Source: Chytridium lagenaria (Eukaryota; Chytridiomycota; Chytridiomycetes; Chytridiales; Chytridiaceae). Taken from it: a stretch of DNA of 64,000 nt. How positions within the stretch are numbered: the first letter of the stretch is position 1; the number at the start of each line of letters is the position of its first letter. The stretch covers positions 1 to 64,000 of the forward strand of contig JAHLKC010000008.1 of assembly GCA_025449115.1 (NCBI GenBank), given 5' to 3'. The position numbers were made by a program, and so were the translations under genes. Of this stretch, positions 31,442 to 44,084 are shown piece after piece. The notes under the pieces were generated by a model that saw only the letters and a program-made list of their open reading frames with translations, did no database searches and had not been told where the DNA came from.

Positions 31442-33567
31442 CTAAAACCCAAGTCGATTATCCTTTGCAAACTAAGCACTATTAACATTTTTTCCTCAAA
31501 AACCAACAGTGTTTACCTTTTTAATAATCCGAATGATATATTCCACCTGTGGATTGGACGTATTCCTCAACAACGTGATGACATCCCTCAACGCTTCCTT
31601 CTGTTCATCCCCTGAAATAACTTGCTGCACGACTCCTATACATGCTCCACGCTTGCCTTCCCAGTAATCAGGGTTGGGGTCAAGGCGTTCCAGGACGTCA
31701 AAGGCTTTGGCGGAATAAAGATAATGTCCCATCTGATATGTTTCATTTAACTATTGAAAGGACTCGTTCTACCTTATAACAATCATTCGCGATCAATTGC
31801 AATAAACTGAATGATTCGCTCGACGTCTCCATTTTCAAGTAAAGCTCCCAAGCAAGTCTCGGCTTCTTGTTAATGATATCTAAGACGCTTTAGGAATGAA
31901 AATTTGGAAGGATGCTTACAGCAACGCGCCAAATGACTCAAGTATGGGTATTCATTCTTCAACCTGTCCGATTGGATAAGTAACAAAATCTCTTCCGCTT
32001 CCTCAAACGCTCCGATCGCGACTTTGGCTTCTCCGTAATTGAAGTTGAACGTATCATCGTTATAAAAGTAACCCTGCAATAAATCAGAATTGTTTTGTTT
32101 TTTGAAATACCTTAATAGAGTTCAAATAAATAAGGACATCATCAAATTGTTTCAACAAGAAAAAGCACGATGCCATGCATTGTCGACCAGGGATTGTATC
32201 GCATTCACTAGCAGATCCACCAACAAGTTGGAAATATTGCTGCGCGATTTTAAGATGATCACGTGAATCTTGGTCTTGGCCGAGAGTGGCGTTGACAATA
32301 CCTTTTAAATATATTCCTGATGATCATTTATAATAGAATTTTGAGAGTATCCAACCTGTGGGGTGGCGGGCTCAACGTCTTTCATCAGGTTATAGGCAGA
32401 TACAATATCGTCATTTCGCAAATAATAGATAACCAAGTTTAAGCGCGCCTCTGGATGACATCCAAAAGCGCTGGGAAAATTTGCAACGCGCCTTCTCCGC
32501 CTTTAAACACAACCTAAAAGAAAAACATCAGAAGAAAAAGAACCATGAAGAAAGTTCTACCAAGTTATGCCGCAAAAGGTCATCCCCAAATCGGAATGCC
32601 GAGTTGGGTCGATCTAGAATAGTCGATAATTCGCTTTCGGCCGCTTCCCATTGTAAAGGCGGAAATGGTTGCAGGCTTTGAGGTTTATGGCGATCACCGC
32701 TGTCTGGGAAATGTTGGAGGTAAACGGAGAGAACTTCTTGTGAGACGTCGTAATAATCGAGCTTGTAGTAGCACATGGCGACGTAGACGTTTATTGCTAA
32801 AAACTCTCTTTGAAAAGGAATTAGGGCTGATGTTGGATGTGATCATCACCTGTTCTCTACAAGAATTCTTTTTGTAAATGTCGATAGCTTCTTGGTAGTG
32901 ACTCCGAAGGTAGTGGATAGAGGCCAGGCATAACTTTAAAATATTAGACACTTTGTCAGTTCATCTACCAACCTGATCCTCAATAACATCTTGCAAGTTC
33001 TGATGGTATCCCATGAGACGCTTCTCATCGTTGAATTTGTGTGAAAGATGGAATAAAAGCCTGTTTTGTAATTTACACGATGACCTATTTGACGAGTTAA
33101 CAATTAAATAATCGCTAGTATCGTACCTTTCTGCGCATTCTCATCTGCATCCTTGTATAGACCTAGATAGAATTGACTGCATGCGAGGTATAGGTTCAAG
33201 ATGCTTCTCCCCAGATTCACGAAGCAGGTTTTGATAGATCTTTCAAACTTAGGAAATGTATATTGGTGTGGATTAACAAACCTCCAATGATTTTTTGTAA
33301 TCACCAAGATGAAAGCATGTATATCCAAGCCATAGTTGAGTGTCGTAATCGAATTTGGATGTAGCAATGTTGAACTAACGAAACGCAGTAAGTCTGGAGA
33401 GTATGGACAGTCAAAAAGGTACCTCGAGGATGGTGATGGCTCCAGTGTAATCCCTTGTTGAAACGAAATGCTCCAGCTTTGGAACCTTTCTCTTCTTTTC
33501 AGAGACACTTGATGGCCGAGAGGTTTGCCTGGAAACCGGCTGCTGGTTTCGCTCTTGAGAGGATCAT
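31442..33567 (-). CDS. IFT56: Intraflagellar transport protein IFT56 (TTC26/DYF-13)
   Basis: A TPR-rich subunit of IFT complex B needed to build cilia and flagella. The N-terminus [11 protein letters not shown], then KKRKVPKLE and [11 protein letters not shown], matches the animal protein closely. So do [69 protein letters not shown] and [21 protein letters not shown] tiny last exon (FAKDNRLGF, stop 31442) matches the family C-terminus. Many short introns interrupt the TPR array. Frame slips occur after PAAGF (near 33530) and as an opposite pair at about 32700 and 32645, between which the other frame reads [17 protein letters not shown]. Its presence implies a flagellated zoospore stage. Confidence 0.93.
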
Positions 33568-33840
33568 CGTTTTGTTGATGTTTTTGTTATTCACTAACCA
33601 ACTTGTCACTTTTGAAAAGCGTATGGTAATACAAGGTGAATCTTGAATGATGGATGGTTGTAGAGAGGGGCATTCAGAGAGGACTGCACGGCGTAAGTCG
33701 TTAGCGATGGAATATGAATTCTGGACATCATGAACAGCAACTATAACCTAAAAGCACTCGCCAGCTTCCTTTCTTTATGGATGTATAGGTTGGAACAAGA
33801 AGTGCGCAACTAGATCCATGTATTATTCTATGTACAAAAG

Positions 33841-35778
33841 CTACTCTGCCGTCTTCCCCTTTATCGCTTTAGACCTAATTTCCCTCTTCACCCTCCTTTG
33901 CAATCTTTTCACCTTCTGTCCCTTATTTCTCGACCATGCCGCGGGATTCTGCGCACCTTCTGCAACTTTTGCTGCAGTCAATTTATCCTGATGCCGTTTC
34001 TTCGCAGCCTACATGAAATAGAGGAATTTGTTAAAGGATGCAAAATCAAGTAGTATAAGGCGCATACCAATTGAGCTGGTGTAGTCGGTGTCGTCATTGT
34101 CTCCTTAATCTCCCTAATTCTCGGCAAATTCTTCAACCCAAATGACCGCGCCAATGCTGGCAAATCCACTTTCTTAAATTGAAAGATAGCAGATGCTTGA
34201 TGTTCCTGGTAGTATCTAATCCATGAGACGCATGCCTTTTTTGCTAAGAAAAACGACTCCTCGCTTGTGGCACACAAGGATTGAAGACTTGAGTTGATGG
34301 ATGCTGTGAGTGTCTCCAAGTTCACATCTGTTACTTCGGTGACCAATTCCAACGCCATGGAGTTTTGTATACGAAGGAAATCTTAAAAAAAATGAGATAA
34401 TTAGTACTCGGCCCATAATAACGTTATTAGGAAAATTTTATAGAATACCTATAAAAGGCTCCTCAACTTCAGTAACATATAATAGAGCACTTCCTGACTT
34501 TCCAGCCCGAGCCGTTCTTCCACAACGGTGCGTAAAAGTTCGCGGATCTTGGGGCGGGTCGAATTGAATTACCCAGTCAACATCAGGGATATCTAGTCCA
34601 CGAGAAAACACATCGGTCGTCAAAAGCACAGCTTTCGGAGATTCCTTGAATTTGGCGTAAAGCTCTATGATACAAGCAACAGGTAAATGAAAACGCGAAT
34701 CCACCTAAAGGTAAAATATACCTTCTCTCTTTTTCCCGTCCATCTTTCCATGAAAGGCAAACACATCGTGAGTATGCAGATATTTGCTCAACTCTCCCTG
34801 TGACAATACCGCGAAATAAAAGTCCACCAACGCGCATGTCGCAAAATATACCAAAATCTTTTCCCCATTCAACGAAGTGACGTTTCCTAAAAAGTCGGCA
34901 AGCTTTTGCTCTAACGGAAGCACCTTGTACAAAGCTCGGAGAGTCGCCGGAGTCTCATATCTATTCTTTCTCTTTTTGTCGGCTTAACGAAATTTTCAAT
35001 GGATTTCTTAGGCCAAGACGAATAAGAGAGCCCATAGCGTCGTTCATGGTTGCTGAAAACAATCCAGTTCTTCTTTGTTTCGGTAATGAGCGAATGATGT
35101 TTGATAATGATTTTTCAAAACCCAAATCAAGTAACCTTTGACAGGTATCAACAACACGAATGGCCCAAAAAACAAACCTATCAGCTTCATCCAGAATGAG
35201 AACCTCGAGTTCCCGAACGTCCAGCAACCGTTTCCGGCAAATAATATCCTCCAACCGCCCCGGGGTTGCAATCAAAATATTCCCACCGTTCGTCTTCAAG
35301 CTCGCGATGTCCTTCACCGATTTTGTCCCTCCAATTAACAAACACTGACTAAACGGCAAGCAATCCTCCTTTCCCTCCATCGACTCATTCGCATTCTTCA
35401 CGAACAACGACAAGCATTCAGATATCTGCATAGCGAGTTCGCTTAAAGAGTCTTTTAGCATAGACTTTGACGTTTGAAATGCTTACCGAGTTGGTGTGAT
35501 GATGATAGCCCCGACTTGATTCTTCTTCAAAGGTGACTTTCGTCTAAGCAGTATTTCTATCACAGGGATCACGAATGCCAAAGTCTTCCCGGATCCGGTT
35601 TCTGCCTGCTCTCTTTAGCTAACGAATCCTTAAGCCGGTATACCTGAACAACGACATCTTTATTGGAAAGGAAATGGGGGATGGCTGCTTCCTGAACGGG
35701 AGTTGATTCTTGGAATTGGAGGTTGGTGATGGATTCAAGGCTATGACGTTTTAGCTTAGTTTCATTATACCAAGGCAT
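33841..35778 (-). CDS. SPB4: DEAD-box RNA helicase Spb4/DDX55
   Basis: An ATP-dependent RNA helicase for 60S ribosomal subunit maturation in the nucleolus. From ATG 35778: a Q-motif region ([18 protein letters not shown]), [14 protein letters not shown] (motif I), [14 protein letters not shown] (Ib), LDEAD (II, split by a short intron after DEAD), FSATM (III), [37 protein letters not shown] and [10 protein letters not shown] (VI). The C-terminal extension carries the Spb4-specific segment ([20 protein letters not shown] ... [16 protein letters not shown]) and ends in a Lys/Arg-rich tail before TAG at 33841. About five short introns are needed. Length and order match the family. Confidence 0.93.
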
Positions 35779-35789
35779 ACACTGGAGAA

Positions 35790-36200
35790 GATAGCGGTGG
35801 GGAGATCTTTGACCACTTCATGGCGGATGGTTCTGTTCTACTGAGGTCGCACTTTTTTTTTTTTTTTTGTGACGTCGCCAAAGTTGTCAATACACTTGTG
35901 TTATTCCAGATGTAAATATACTCAAACGCTCCAAGTAATATGGAGTCTTTGATAGTAATACTTTAAGTTGTGAATCTCGCTGGTGTGGGGATCGAATTGA
36001 GCTTCATTATTTTCAATCAAAAAAAGGACATTTACAAGATACAGAGGTGTGAAAAGACAACGGATATACAAAAGCTTAAGAAGAAAAGGTTAAAGTGCGG
36101 TATGAACAATGCAAGTGCTAAAATGATGCGTTTCAGGAAATTTGAAGAAAAGGGCATAAAGAGCATGCTGTGACGACGTTGCCAGTCTTTTTTAAACGTG
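35790..36200. other. Spacer with T-run
   Basis: Putative upstream region of SPB4 with a run of about 16 T residues (near 35852-35868) followed by TGACGTCG, a CRE-like word. No gene is seen. The plus-strand 67-codon frame at 35970-36173 is Lys-rich and unsupported. Confidence 0.35.
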
Positions 36201-36207
36201 TACCTCA

Positions 36208-37000
36208 CTAGTTGGTAAAGGCGACGCAGGAGCCTGATAAAACAACGATTAATAGGATGCTCGCAAACATAGAATGAAAAGACGCTGCTTACCGAAAACA
36301 ATTGGGTTTTTGATACGCATGACGCAAGCATCACCGTTGGGACCGCCCGTGCACCTCATATTAGCCGGAACCCGAACAGCAATATTCTAATTACAAAATT
36401 ATAAATTAAATCAGCAGACGCCCAGTAAATAACATATTCAACCTACAACGCAAACTTACTTGATCAGTTGTAGCAGTAGCACGGTTGAGACCGAACCTTC
36501 CTGGAGCGTTTTGCACGACTTGAACGCGTTGCCAGTTGGTTCCAGTTCCGGTAGTGTCGACTTCGGCAGTAAGCGGGCCGGCTCCGTCAGCGTTGACTTG
36601 ATGGTAAGTCATCGTCAGCATTCCGTTCGCGCCAGTCGACGGAAGCTGTCCACCTCCGATATCCAGTTGTTTCTGAATCTCAGCAGCAGGGTCCATACGC
36701 CCAGACTACGAAGAAATATTCAAGTTAACATCGACATCGTATCACACCAAAAACATTGTAATAACCGGGACTCACCTGAATGGTTCTTCCACAACCTGCG
36801 CGGCGACCGATCATGATGGAAGTATCTTGTTGACAGGGATTACGTTGTGTGCAGTCTCGCGGAGTGCTAGGGTCAACCCCAAAGCCGGTTCCTGTGACGC
36901 CGTTCGCGCCAGTGACTTGAGTGACGAGACCATGGGCGGAAACTTTGCTTGTCATTAAAGACATGTAGAAGACAGTGACGAATGCGATGAAAGTACGCAT
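36208..37000 (-). CDS. Egh16-like (GEGH16/gas1-type) secreted protein
   Basis: The signal peptide MRTFIAFVTVFYMSLMTSK is followed by the mature start HGLVTQVTGANGVTGTGFG, the N-terminus of Egh16-like proteins. DCTQRNPCQQDTSIMIGRR comes next, and further on GMLTMTYHQVNADGAGPL, TATTDQ, PANMRCTGGPNGDACVMRIK and the final SCVAFTN, completed across intron 36234-36285 or so. The family was named from powdery mildew and rice-blast genes expressed during appressorium development. Its biochemical role is not settled. Four exons with 50-70 nt introns give a length normal for the family. It is the intact member of a tandem pair with 38251-39041. Confidence 0.88.
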
Positions 37001-38250
37001 GGTGGTATGAATTCTTGGTTCGATAGGGAGATGTGGAAGGTGTTGAGTGCAGAAAAAGTGTGGGGTATGGCTGACTGAATTTATACGGGCAGGTAGCCTT
37101 CGTTACGATAAATGCATACAGCGGCCAAAAATCATAGTCCGAGATTGCGCATATCACATGAAACATGGGCAAATGTCATTTAATCAACAACTATCATCAA
37201 GCAACGAAATCAATTATGCCGGAATGAAACAGAGGTCGTTGTGGAATTAATCCAAGATAATAATTTAAGCGTTTCGGTAGAATGATCCTGCGACTTATGG
37301 CCGAAACAAGAAATGAGTGGGTCTTTGTTGTAGATGGGGTTTGTTTGCCCTCTAAAACTGAGCTCCTCTTAATAAATGAAATTTGACCCCGATGTTTCAT
37401 AAAAATCAATCAATACCCAGTTTTGTTTGACGGTGGATCTTGAGTTAAAGAGAAGGCGTCATTTCATTAAAATATCTAACGGCCTCAATAATGTCAGAGA
37501 GTGTTTTCGTGACTTATGACGTCGACATTGAGGAGTGATCATGCGTCGAATCGATGATGCATTACGGCCTGCCCGTTAAACATCAAGACAGAATTTGATT
37601 ATGATCTTGCGACAAGTCGATAATACACTTCAGATCTCGCTATTCGCAATACGTTTTAATAAAATTCCTTGCTATTTGCAGTCGCCATAGTTTCTCGGTG
37701 TGAAATTTTAAAGTGAGGGGAACGTTCGCAGCCCAGAAGCCTTTCTCACATGGTTATCTTCCGAAATGAAATATTGTCTTGCAATATCTAGCTCTAAAAT
37801 AACGTGTTGACCTTAAGGGTTTTCAAATAGTGCAAAAAAAGCGATTAAATATGGTATCGTTTGATTATTCATCATCGATCGCGCGTTCCCCTTTCTATCC
37901 AGTGCAGACTTGAATTTGCAAACTTGCATGCGATGTCCACTAAACCTGCTAAGATGAATGAGGGTGACATAGCGCGTAGAGATCTAAGAAAAGCGAAGAG
38001 TAAGATGAGAAAATACGTATGAGTGATATTCCATTTATTCAAATACAGCTACTATTTTCACAAAGCTACAGAAATACATATCCCAAATCAAGACGATGCA
38101 AATGTCCCTACATGAACACCATATATACATATCTGCCTTTGTACAAGAGTCAAAAACGATATAACACTAAAATCCCTATATGCCCCGGTCGTTCTCCAAA
38201 GGACATACTTTTAAAGATCGTTATATGCCAAGCCGTAGTACTACTACGTC
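37001..38250. other. Spacer between Egh16-like copies
   Basis: About 1.25 kb without a supported gene; it should hold the promoter of the right-hand gene's neighbour at its left end. Confidence 0.45.
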
Positions 38251-39041
38251 CTAGTTCGTGAAGGCGACGCATGAACCTGATAAGACAACGATTAATAGGA
38301 TGCTCGCAAATATACAATAAAAGACGCTGCTTACCGAAAACAATTGGGTTTTTGATACGCATGACGCAAGCATCACCGTTGGGACCGCCGTGCACTTCAT
38401 ATTAGCCGGAATTGAACAGCATGTCTAATGACAAAGTTATAAATAAATAAATCAGCAGACGTCCAACAAGCAACATATTTAACCTGCAACGCAAACTTAC
38501 TTGATCAGTTGTAGCTGTAGCACGGTTGAGCCCGAACCTTCCTGGAGCGTTTTGCACGACTTGAACGCGTTGCCAGTTGGTTCCAGTTCCGGTAGTGTCG
38601 ACTTCGGCAGTAAGCGGGCCGGCTCCGTCAGCGTTGACTTGATGGTAAGTCATCGTTAGCATTCCGTTCGCGCCAGTCGACGGAAGCTGTCCACCTCCGA
38701 TATCCCAGTTGTTTCTGAATTTCAGCAGCGGGGTCCATACGCCCAGACTACGAAGAAACATTCAAGTTAACATCGACATCGTATCACACCAAAAGCATTG
38801 TAACAGTCGAGACTCACCTGAATGGTTTCTCCGCAACCTGCACGGCGACCGATCATGATGGAAGTATCTTGTTGACAGGGATTACGTTGTGTGCAGTCTC
38901 GCGGAGTGCTAGTATCAACCCAAAGCCGGTTCCTGTGACGCCGTTCGCGCCAGTGACTTGAGTGACAAGACCGTGGGCGATAACTCTGGTCGTCATCAAC
39001 GACGCAATAAGGATAGTGGTGATTGTGAAGAAAACGCGCAT
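38251..39041 (-). pseudogene. Egh16-like tandem duplicate with several frame breaks
   Basis: The nucleotide sequence is closely similar to 36208-37000 throughout, including exon borders and the final GSCVAFTN codons (stop 38251). The leader differs (MRVFFTITTILIASLMTTRV). Compared with the intact copy, one base is missing near 38930 (after GTGFG). One G is extra near 38704 (QKQLD becomes QKQLG...), one is missing near 38389 (CTGG), and the AVRVPAN region near 38410 is shortened. Four or more breaks in 790 bp exceed the density in other genes here, so real decay after duplication is plausible, though some may be assembly indels. Confidence 0.7.
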
Positions 39042-39975
39042 GGTGTGGATGATGTTGATGTGAAAGTAACGAGATAGGGAAGAATTGCTGATGATATTGA
39101 TGCAGATATCGGGGGTATCGCAGTCGGGTTTTTAAGTGGATCCATGGAAGAGGTGGAAGTAGTGAAGTACATTAACGGTCTACACCCATCTCAACAAATT
39201 TCGCATCTCATATGAAACACGCAAATGATCATTTAGCGGCTGTCATCCATCACACCTCGGCCAATTCAAGAAATGAAACACGCTTGCGTTATGAATTTGC
39301 AAATTCATAACGCAATAACATCTTGGCACTTATGAACGCGTCGGTTTAAACAAAAATGATGGCGGTTGTTTAGAGGCCACACCAAATTGAGGCACCTTAA
39401 ATTCATTCATGTTTCAAGTTTCTTTATGGCGATTTTGTAATGAAGGAGCGCCATTCATTTTGGGACTAAGAGTTAATTCATTTATCGTTTGAAATAGGTC
39501 GTCTCCAACACCATATGAGATTTTTATGATGACATCAATGTCGATGATAACCGTGGAACCTACCGTCAGCAGGACATATCGTCCAAGGTCGTTGAAAATG
39601 AGATATTGGCAGAGATTAGTGTTCTCCATCGATCAAGATATAGAATGATGCTTCTAATCTTCATCGTCGACCGCAACCATCTTAAGCCTCCTTAATAACG
39701 AAAGAAAAAACAAGGGGCTCCTCGTCCCTCACAATAGCCATGCATTACCATCAAATACAGTGACTCCAAGTCCCCTCAGTCCTGTTGTCCAACAGAAGAT
39801 GAAAAACGCCCATATACGCCATTTTCTATCCAGCAGGATGAGAGCCCTCTCTGAACATCCTTTTGGTGGTTCATGATCGGACGATCCATAGAAACTGTAG
39901 TCCTCTCGTCCTCATGACGTTTGTTAAATCAAAGAAACTGGTTACTTGGGTGCTGCTCCATCAATAGCATTACCC
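39042..39975. other. Spacer
   Basis: No supported gene. The minus-strand frame at 39414-39629 is short and unrecognised. Confidence 0.45.
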
Positions 39976-41687
39976 ATGACTTCATTTCTTCCCAGCAACG
40001 AATCCGACCTATTCAACCCATCCGTCCAAACTCCCTTCGCCTCCCTCTCAACCCCAACAGAAATCATCGTAAACAAAAAATGATTTCAACCAAAAATGAT
40101 TTCAACCCAAGCAATAGCCCACCAAACATCATCCGACGCCAATGACTTTTTCCAGACCGATCAAGACATTGAGAATCAGCAACGAAGGCTCGCTCGGCAA
40201 GATCGATATGGCAAGGCAGGATCACCCATCAGCGTGTCTACGAAAATCCTAGCTCTCCTCATCCCATCTTCATCTACACCTGACGACCTGCTTGGCGGTC
40301 TGGGACGTGCGGAGGATGCCGATGCGCTCTTATTGCATATCTTGCAGAGTCGGGGCATTTGCAAGAAAGATTGACTTGATGGTAAGACTATCTTCAGTTT
40401 TGTAATGGTTTACATCACAAAAGCCAGCAAGCAACCGTATGTTAATGGTGAATAGACTGGCAAGTCGCTGGCTGTTTACAAGGGTCACGCCGGTCCAGTC
40501 TCTTGCATTCAGCTCAGTTATGGAAGTGTTTCGGATGGAGAGCAAGAGGTTTTCCTATATACAGGCTCCTGGGATAAGACTATACGGAAGTGGAACGCAA
40601 AGGTGAACAGCCGACCCTGTCAAAACGTTTCACTCCAGTTCTAATTTCAATATCTAGACTCGGGAAGTTCTCATGACATTTACGGGTCACGCGGACTTTG
40701 TTAAAAGCATTTTCATTCACGGCAACATCGTCATTTCAGGATCCTCCGATTCCACCATGAGAAGCTGGAACGCAACGACAGGGAAAACTCTCCATATTTG
40801 CAAAGGTGTACATAGAAGGCCGGTTGAAGCCATTGTATTGGACCCCGAATCTGGCAGTATTTTATCAGGATCGTCCGATACCACTATTCGAAAATGGACT
40901 TTGACCAAAGACGGAGAGGATAAGGCATCGCTTTCAGGCGGCGAAGTTTTTGCGGAGCATTTGACGAGCGTCTACGAGCTTGTTGTGGTCGATGAGGATT
41001 TGTGGTCAGCGTCAGCGGATAAGACAGCTAAGAGGTGGAATCTTCTGGTGAGACTGTTTAATATTCTTTTCTTTGTTGCTTCCAGTGTTTGTTCTTTCTA
41101 ACCTTACGAAATAACTAGACGGGAAAGTGCGATATGACTCTGGAACATCCGGATTTCGTCAAGTGCGTGACGATTTTCGGACCCTACGTCATCACCGGTG
41201 GTCGTGACGAAAATATCCGAGTTTGGGATGCTGCAGTAAGTTATGATTATAAGTCGTATTCGTGTTTTCGCTTTTTTTCGATTATTCAATTATGCTGAAA
41301 TATATATGACTTGTATTGATTATGTTTAGAGTGGCGATTTGATTAACACTATCGAAGCTCATTTTGGTGAGATTTCTTCGATGCAAGTCGCTCGATCAAA
41401 GCTGTGGACTGCCTCTCTCGACGGAACAATCCGTAAATGGGACCTTAAGGGTGAGTGATTTACCACGCTAGCCTTTATAACATCTTACCTTATGCATGTG
41501 TTTTTAATTTATTTTTGATAAAGATATCGCAACATACCACTACGTACCTCCGGCGGATGAAAATGGTTTTGTGGAAAGCAATTTATCCACTGCGGATGTG
41601 TCTGCGTTGAAGTCTGATGGACAGCCTAAATTGGGTATGATGACGGCGGAAGAAGAGGCTGAGCTTGCGGAGCTCATGGATGATTAA
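39976..41687 (+). CDS. WD40-repeat protein
   Basis: The protein starts at ATG 39976 with a Ser/Pro-rich leader. A helical region follows (DLLGGLGRAEDADALLLHIL), then a run of WD40 blades: YKGHAGPVSCIQLSYG ... GSWDKTIRKWNA, FTGHADFVKSIFIHG ... GSSDSTMRSWNA, and ILSGSSDTTIRKWTL. SASADKTAKRWNL, GGRDENIRVWDA and TASLDGTIRKWDLK complete it. The tail TAEEEAELAELMDD is acidic. Six to seven blades would make one propeller, a protein-interaction scaffold; the specific complex is not identifiable. Introns include 41042-41118 or so and two later ones. A frame slip at the G4 run near 40353 separates the N-terminal helix from GAFARKIDLM. Confidence 0.85.
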
Positions 41688-42684
41688 GAATCGATTTCTT
41701 TGGTCGACGTTTGTGATATGCGTTTTACATAAAGCGGTTCTGTAGTTATGCTTATTTTTCTCATGATATCGCGGATTGTTGGGTATTTTAAGCAATAGCC
41801 GCGTGTTTCAGAACCTCCAATCTTGACTCGAAATCGTTGTTTCCACAGCGATCATCAGAACTTGAGCTGACTCTCTGTTATAAAGATCGAAATCAACACT
41901 TTCAAATCCGCAAAAAATGTCATACCATTTGTCTCGTATAGTAAGCTATTCACTATCAAGCCCGTTCAAGACTTAGAAAGTCGCGACTACCAGTAAGTAT
42001 TTCTCACATTACCTTCGCTTCAACATAAGGAGAGAGTTCATTTCTCCAGGGCTTACGGAAGAATTTCACGCGAAAAAAAATATATCACAATGGATAAATA
42101 TTGCCCAACAGTTCAGCAGACTTATTGCAGTGCTATGATAAGTGCTTCTGCTGCGGGCTTAAGAGCGCGTCCCCGGAGCTTAGAAAAACGCTTGAGGTAA
42201 GACTCGAGCGTCTCGCCTTCAACCATCTTGATGTTGCAGTAGGAACGGGTTCAAAACAACAATAAATGAAAAACTAACCCTATGCATAAACCGCAACTAC
42301 ACGCAATATTTATTCTCTTCAGGTCCAACTCTTCATTTCAGATGAATAAATACAATGGGAGGATGAGTGCGGGAAACCAAAAAGAGCAAGATTTTTGTTT
42401 TAAAAACAACATGTAAGAGTTTCAATAAAGAAATGGTTGAGCAGGGTAACAAAAAAAGTGATCCAAATCGGATGCGGCCAAAAGAGAAAAACAAGATACA
42501 GGACGTGATCGAAGCTTAAAAAGTTAAGGATATAGGGTGGGTGGGGGGTTATATGGATAAAAAGGTATTCAAACAAAGGAGGGGGAACGTGAACGTAAAA
42601 GTTTAAAAGGTAAAAGTACTAAGCAACCAGCTCCACTCCAAAGATAAAGGGGCTTAAAGGAAGATCATCCTTGTATCATGCCAT
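41688..42684. other. Spacer / 3' regions
   Basis: No supported gene between the WD40 stop and the convergent ZIP gene stop. Confidence 0.45.
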
Positions 42685-44084
42685 CTACTCGACCACAATA
42701 GAGATAGAAATAGCCATCACAACCATCCCAAGCACAAAAGCAGCATTGATTCTATTCTCCGTGATGCTTCCAGAAGTATGCCTATGAGCTTGCACCATAA
42801 GCTCGCATATGCAATGTAAACCATGATACCAGCGACGAGACCAAAGGCGAGAGCGAAACCAATAGGGGAGAGGGTGGCTTCTGCGGTGGATTGTTGGAGG
42901 CTGAGGCGGTGGTACGCATGACGGCGTAGGCGATACAGGCGCCAAAGGGTTCGGCGATGGCGGCGACGGACGCCCAGAGAAGGGCCTTTAACTTTGAGCC
43001 GGTGGCGTAGTAGACAGGGATGGCGACGCCTGTATTATAGACAGATGAAGGGGGAAAGAAAGGATGAGGTTAAGAAAAAGTGAAAAATGGTGATATTAAA
43101 ATCAATGAAAAGAATATATATTAAAAAAAACAACAAAATTAAGCAAGAGGTCAGGCGATTACTAACAAATTCCCTCGGGGATGTTGTGGATTCCTATTGC
43201 GATCGCCACAGCCGTACCCAACGACGGGCTCTTGACAGTCGAGATGAACGTTGCGACTCCTTCGGGAATGTTGTGGAACCCCAAAGCAACCGGGTAGCCA
43301 TAGAAAGCTTGATAAGGCGATTGGCCTGTTCTTGAGAAAGACCTTCTTCAACCTTAATGGAGACCTTTTCAGAGTGAGAAGCAGAGTCGGCAAGATCTCC
43401 GGGAAGAGTAGCGCTCGAGTTGGAAATTATAAAATTTCCATCAGCGGGAAGAATGCTGTCGTGATGGTGGGTTGTGGATGTGTTGGTAGAGGTGTGGTTA
43501 TGATGGTGCGAGCCGCCGTCATGGGGATGAAGTTTCTGAAAACATCAAGTTAGAGATGCAAATAGGTTGGAAACAATACGAAAAAAAAAACAAAAACATA
43601 GAAGGGGGATTATTCTACAAAAACGACAACTTTTGCATATAATTAAAAAGAGCTTTTGTATTTATTCGCGCCAAAACGGTCTAAAGCAATGCACCCAACC
43701 AACAAAGAACAACTCAAACTCAGAAAGCAAGCAAAACAAAACAGAATCCAGAACTCACCTCAATATCAGGGCTGATCCAGCTGGTCACCTTTACGAGCAC
43801 CCAACAAAAAGCCATGCCACTGAAGAATGTCAATGGAGCCGCCACAGATGGGGGATAGCGAGCGATCCTTGCTGTTTGGCAATGTGGTAGTGATGGCTCA
43901 TCTCCGAGTATACTTCCGTGAACGAAACATAGAGCATGACACCGGACGAGAAGGCGAGCGAGTATGGTAGAATGTAAAGTTGGGTGGGCTTGATAAAGAA
44001 TGGAGCGAATCCACCAAGGATGGATGCAGCTCCGGCGGCGATGGACAGGCCAAAAGCCAACGGAATGGTGCTGTCATTCGGCAT
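42685..44084 (-). CDS. ZIP-family metal transporter
   Basis: A membrane importer of zinc or related divalent metals. From ATG 44084: membrane segments (IPLAFGLSIAAGAASILGGF, LPYSLAFSSGVMLYVSFTEV), then a His-rich variable loop (HPHDGGSHHHNHTS, THHHDS). The two signature helices follow with FHNIPEGVATF and IHNIPEGICVAIPVYYATGS, then AAIAEPFGA and a last helix ending AFVLGMVVMAISISIVVE. The paired HNIPEG motifs with glutamates form the binuclear metal site of ZIP proteins. Order and motifs resemble the ZupT/Zrt3 branch. The frame must slip by one base near 42808 (VYIAYA to ELMVQAHRH) to reach the conserved C-terminus. Confidence 0.88.
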
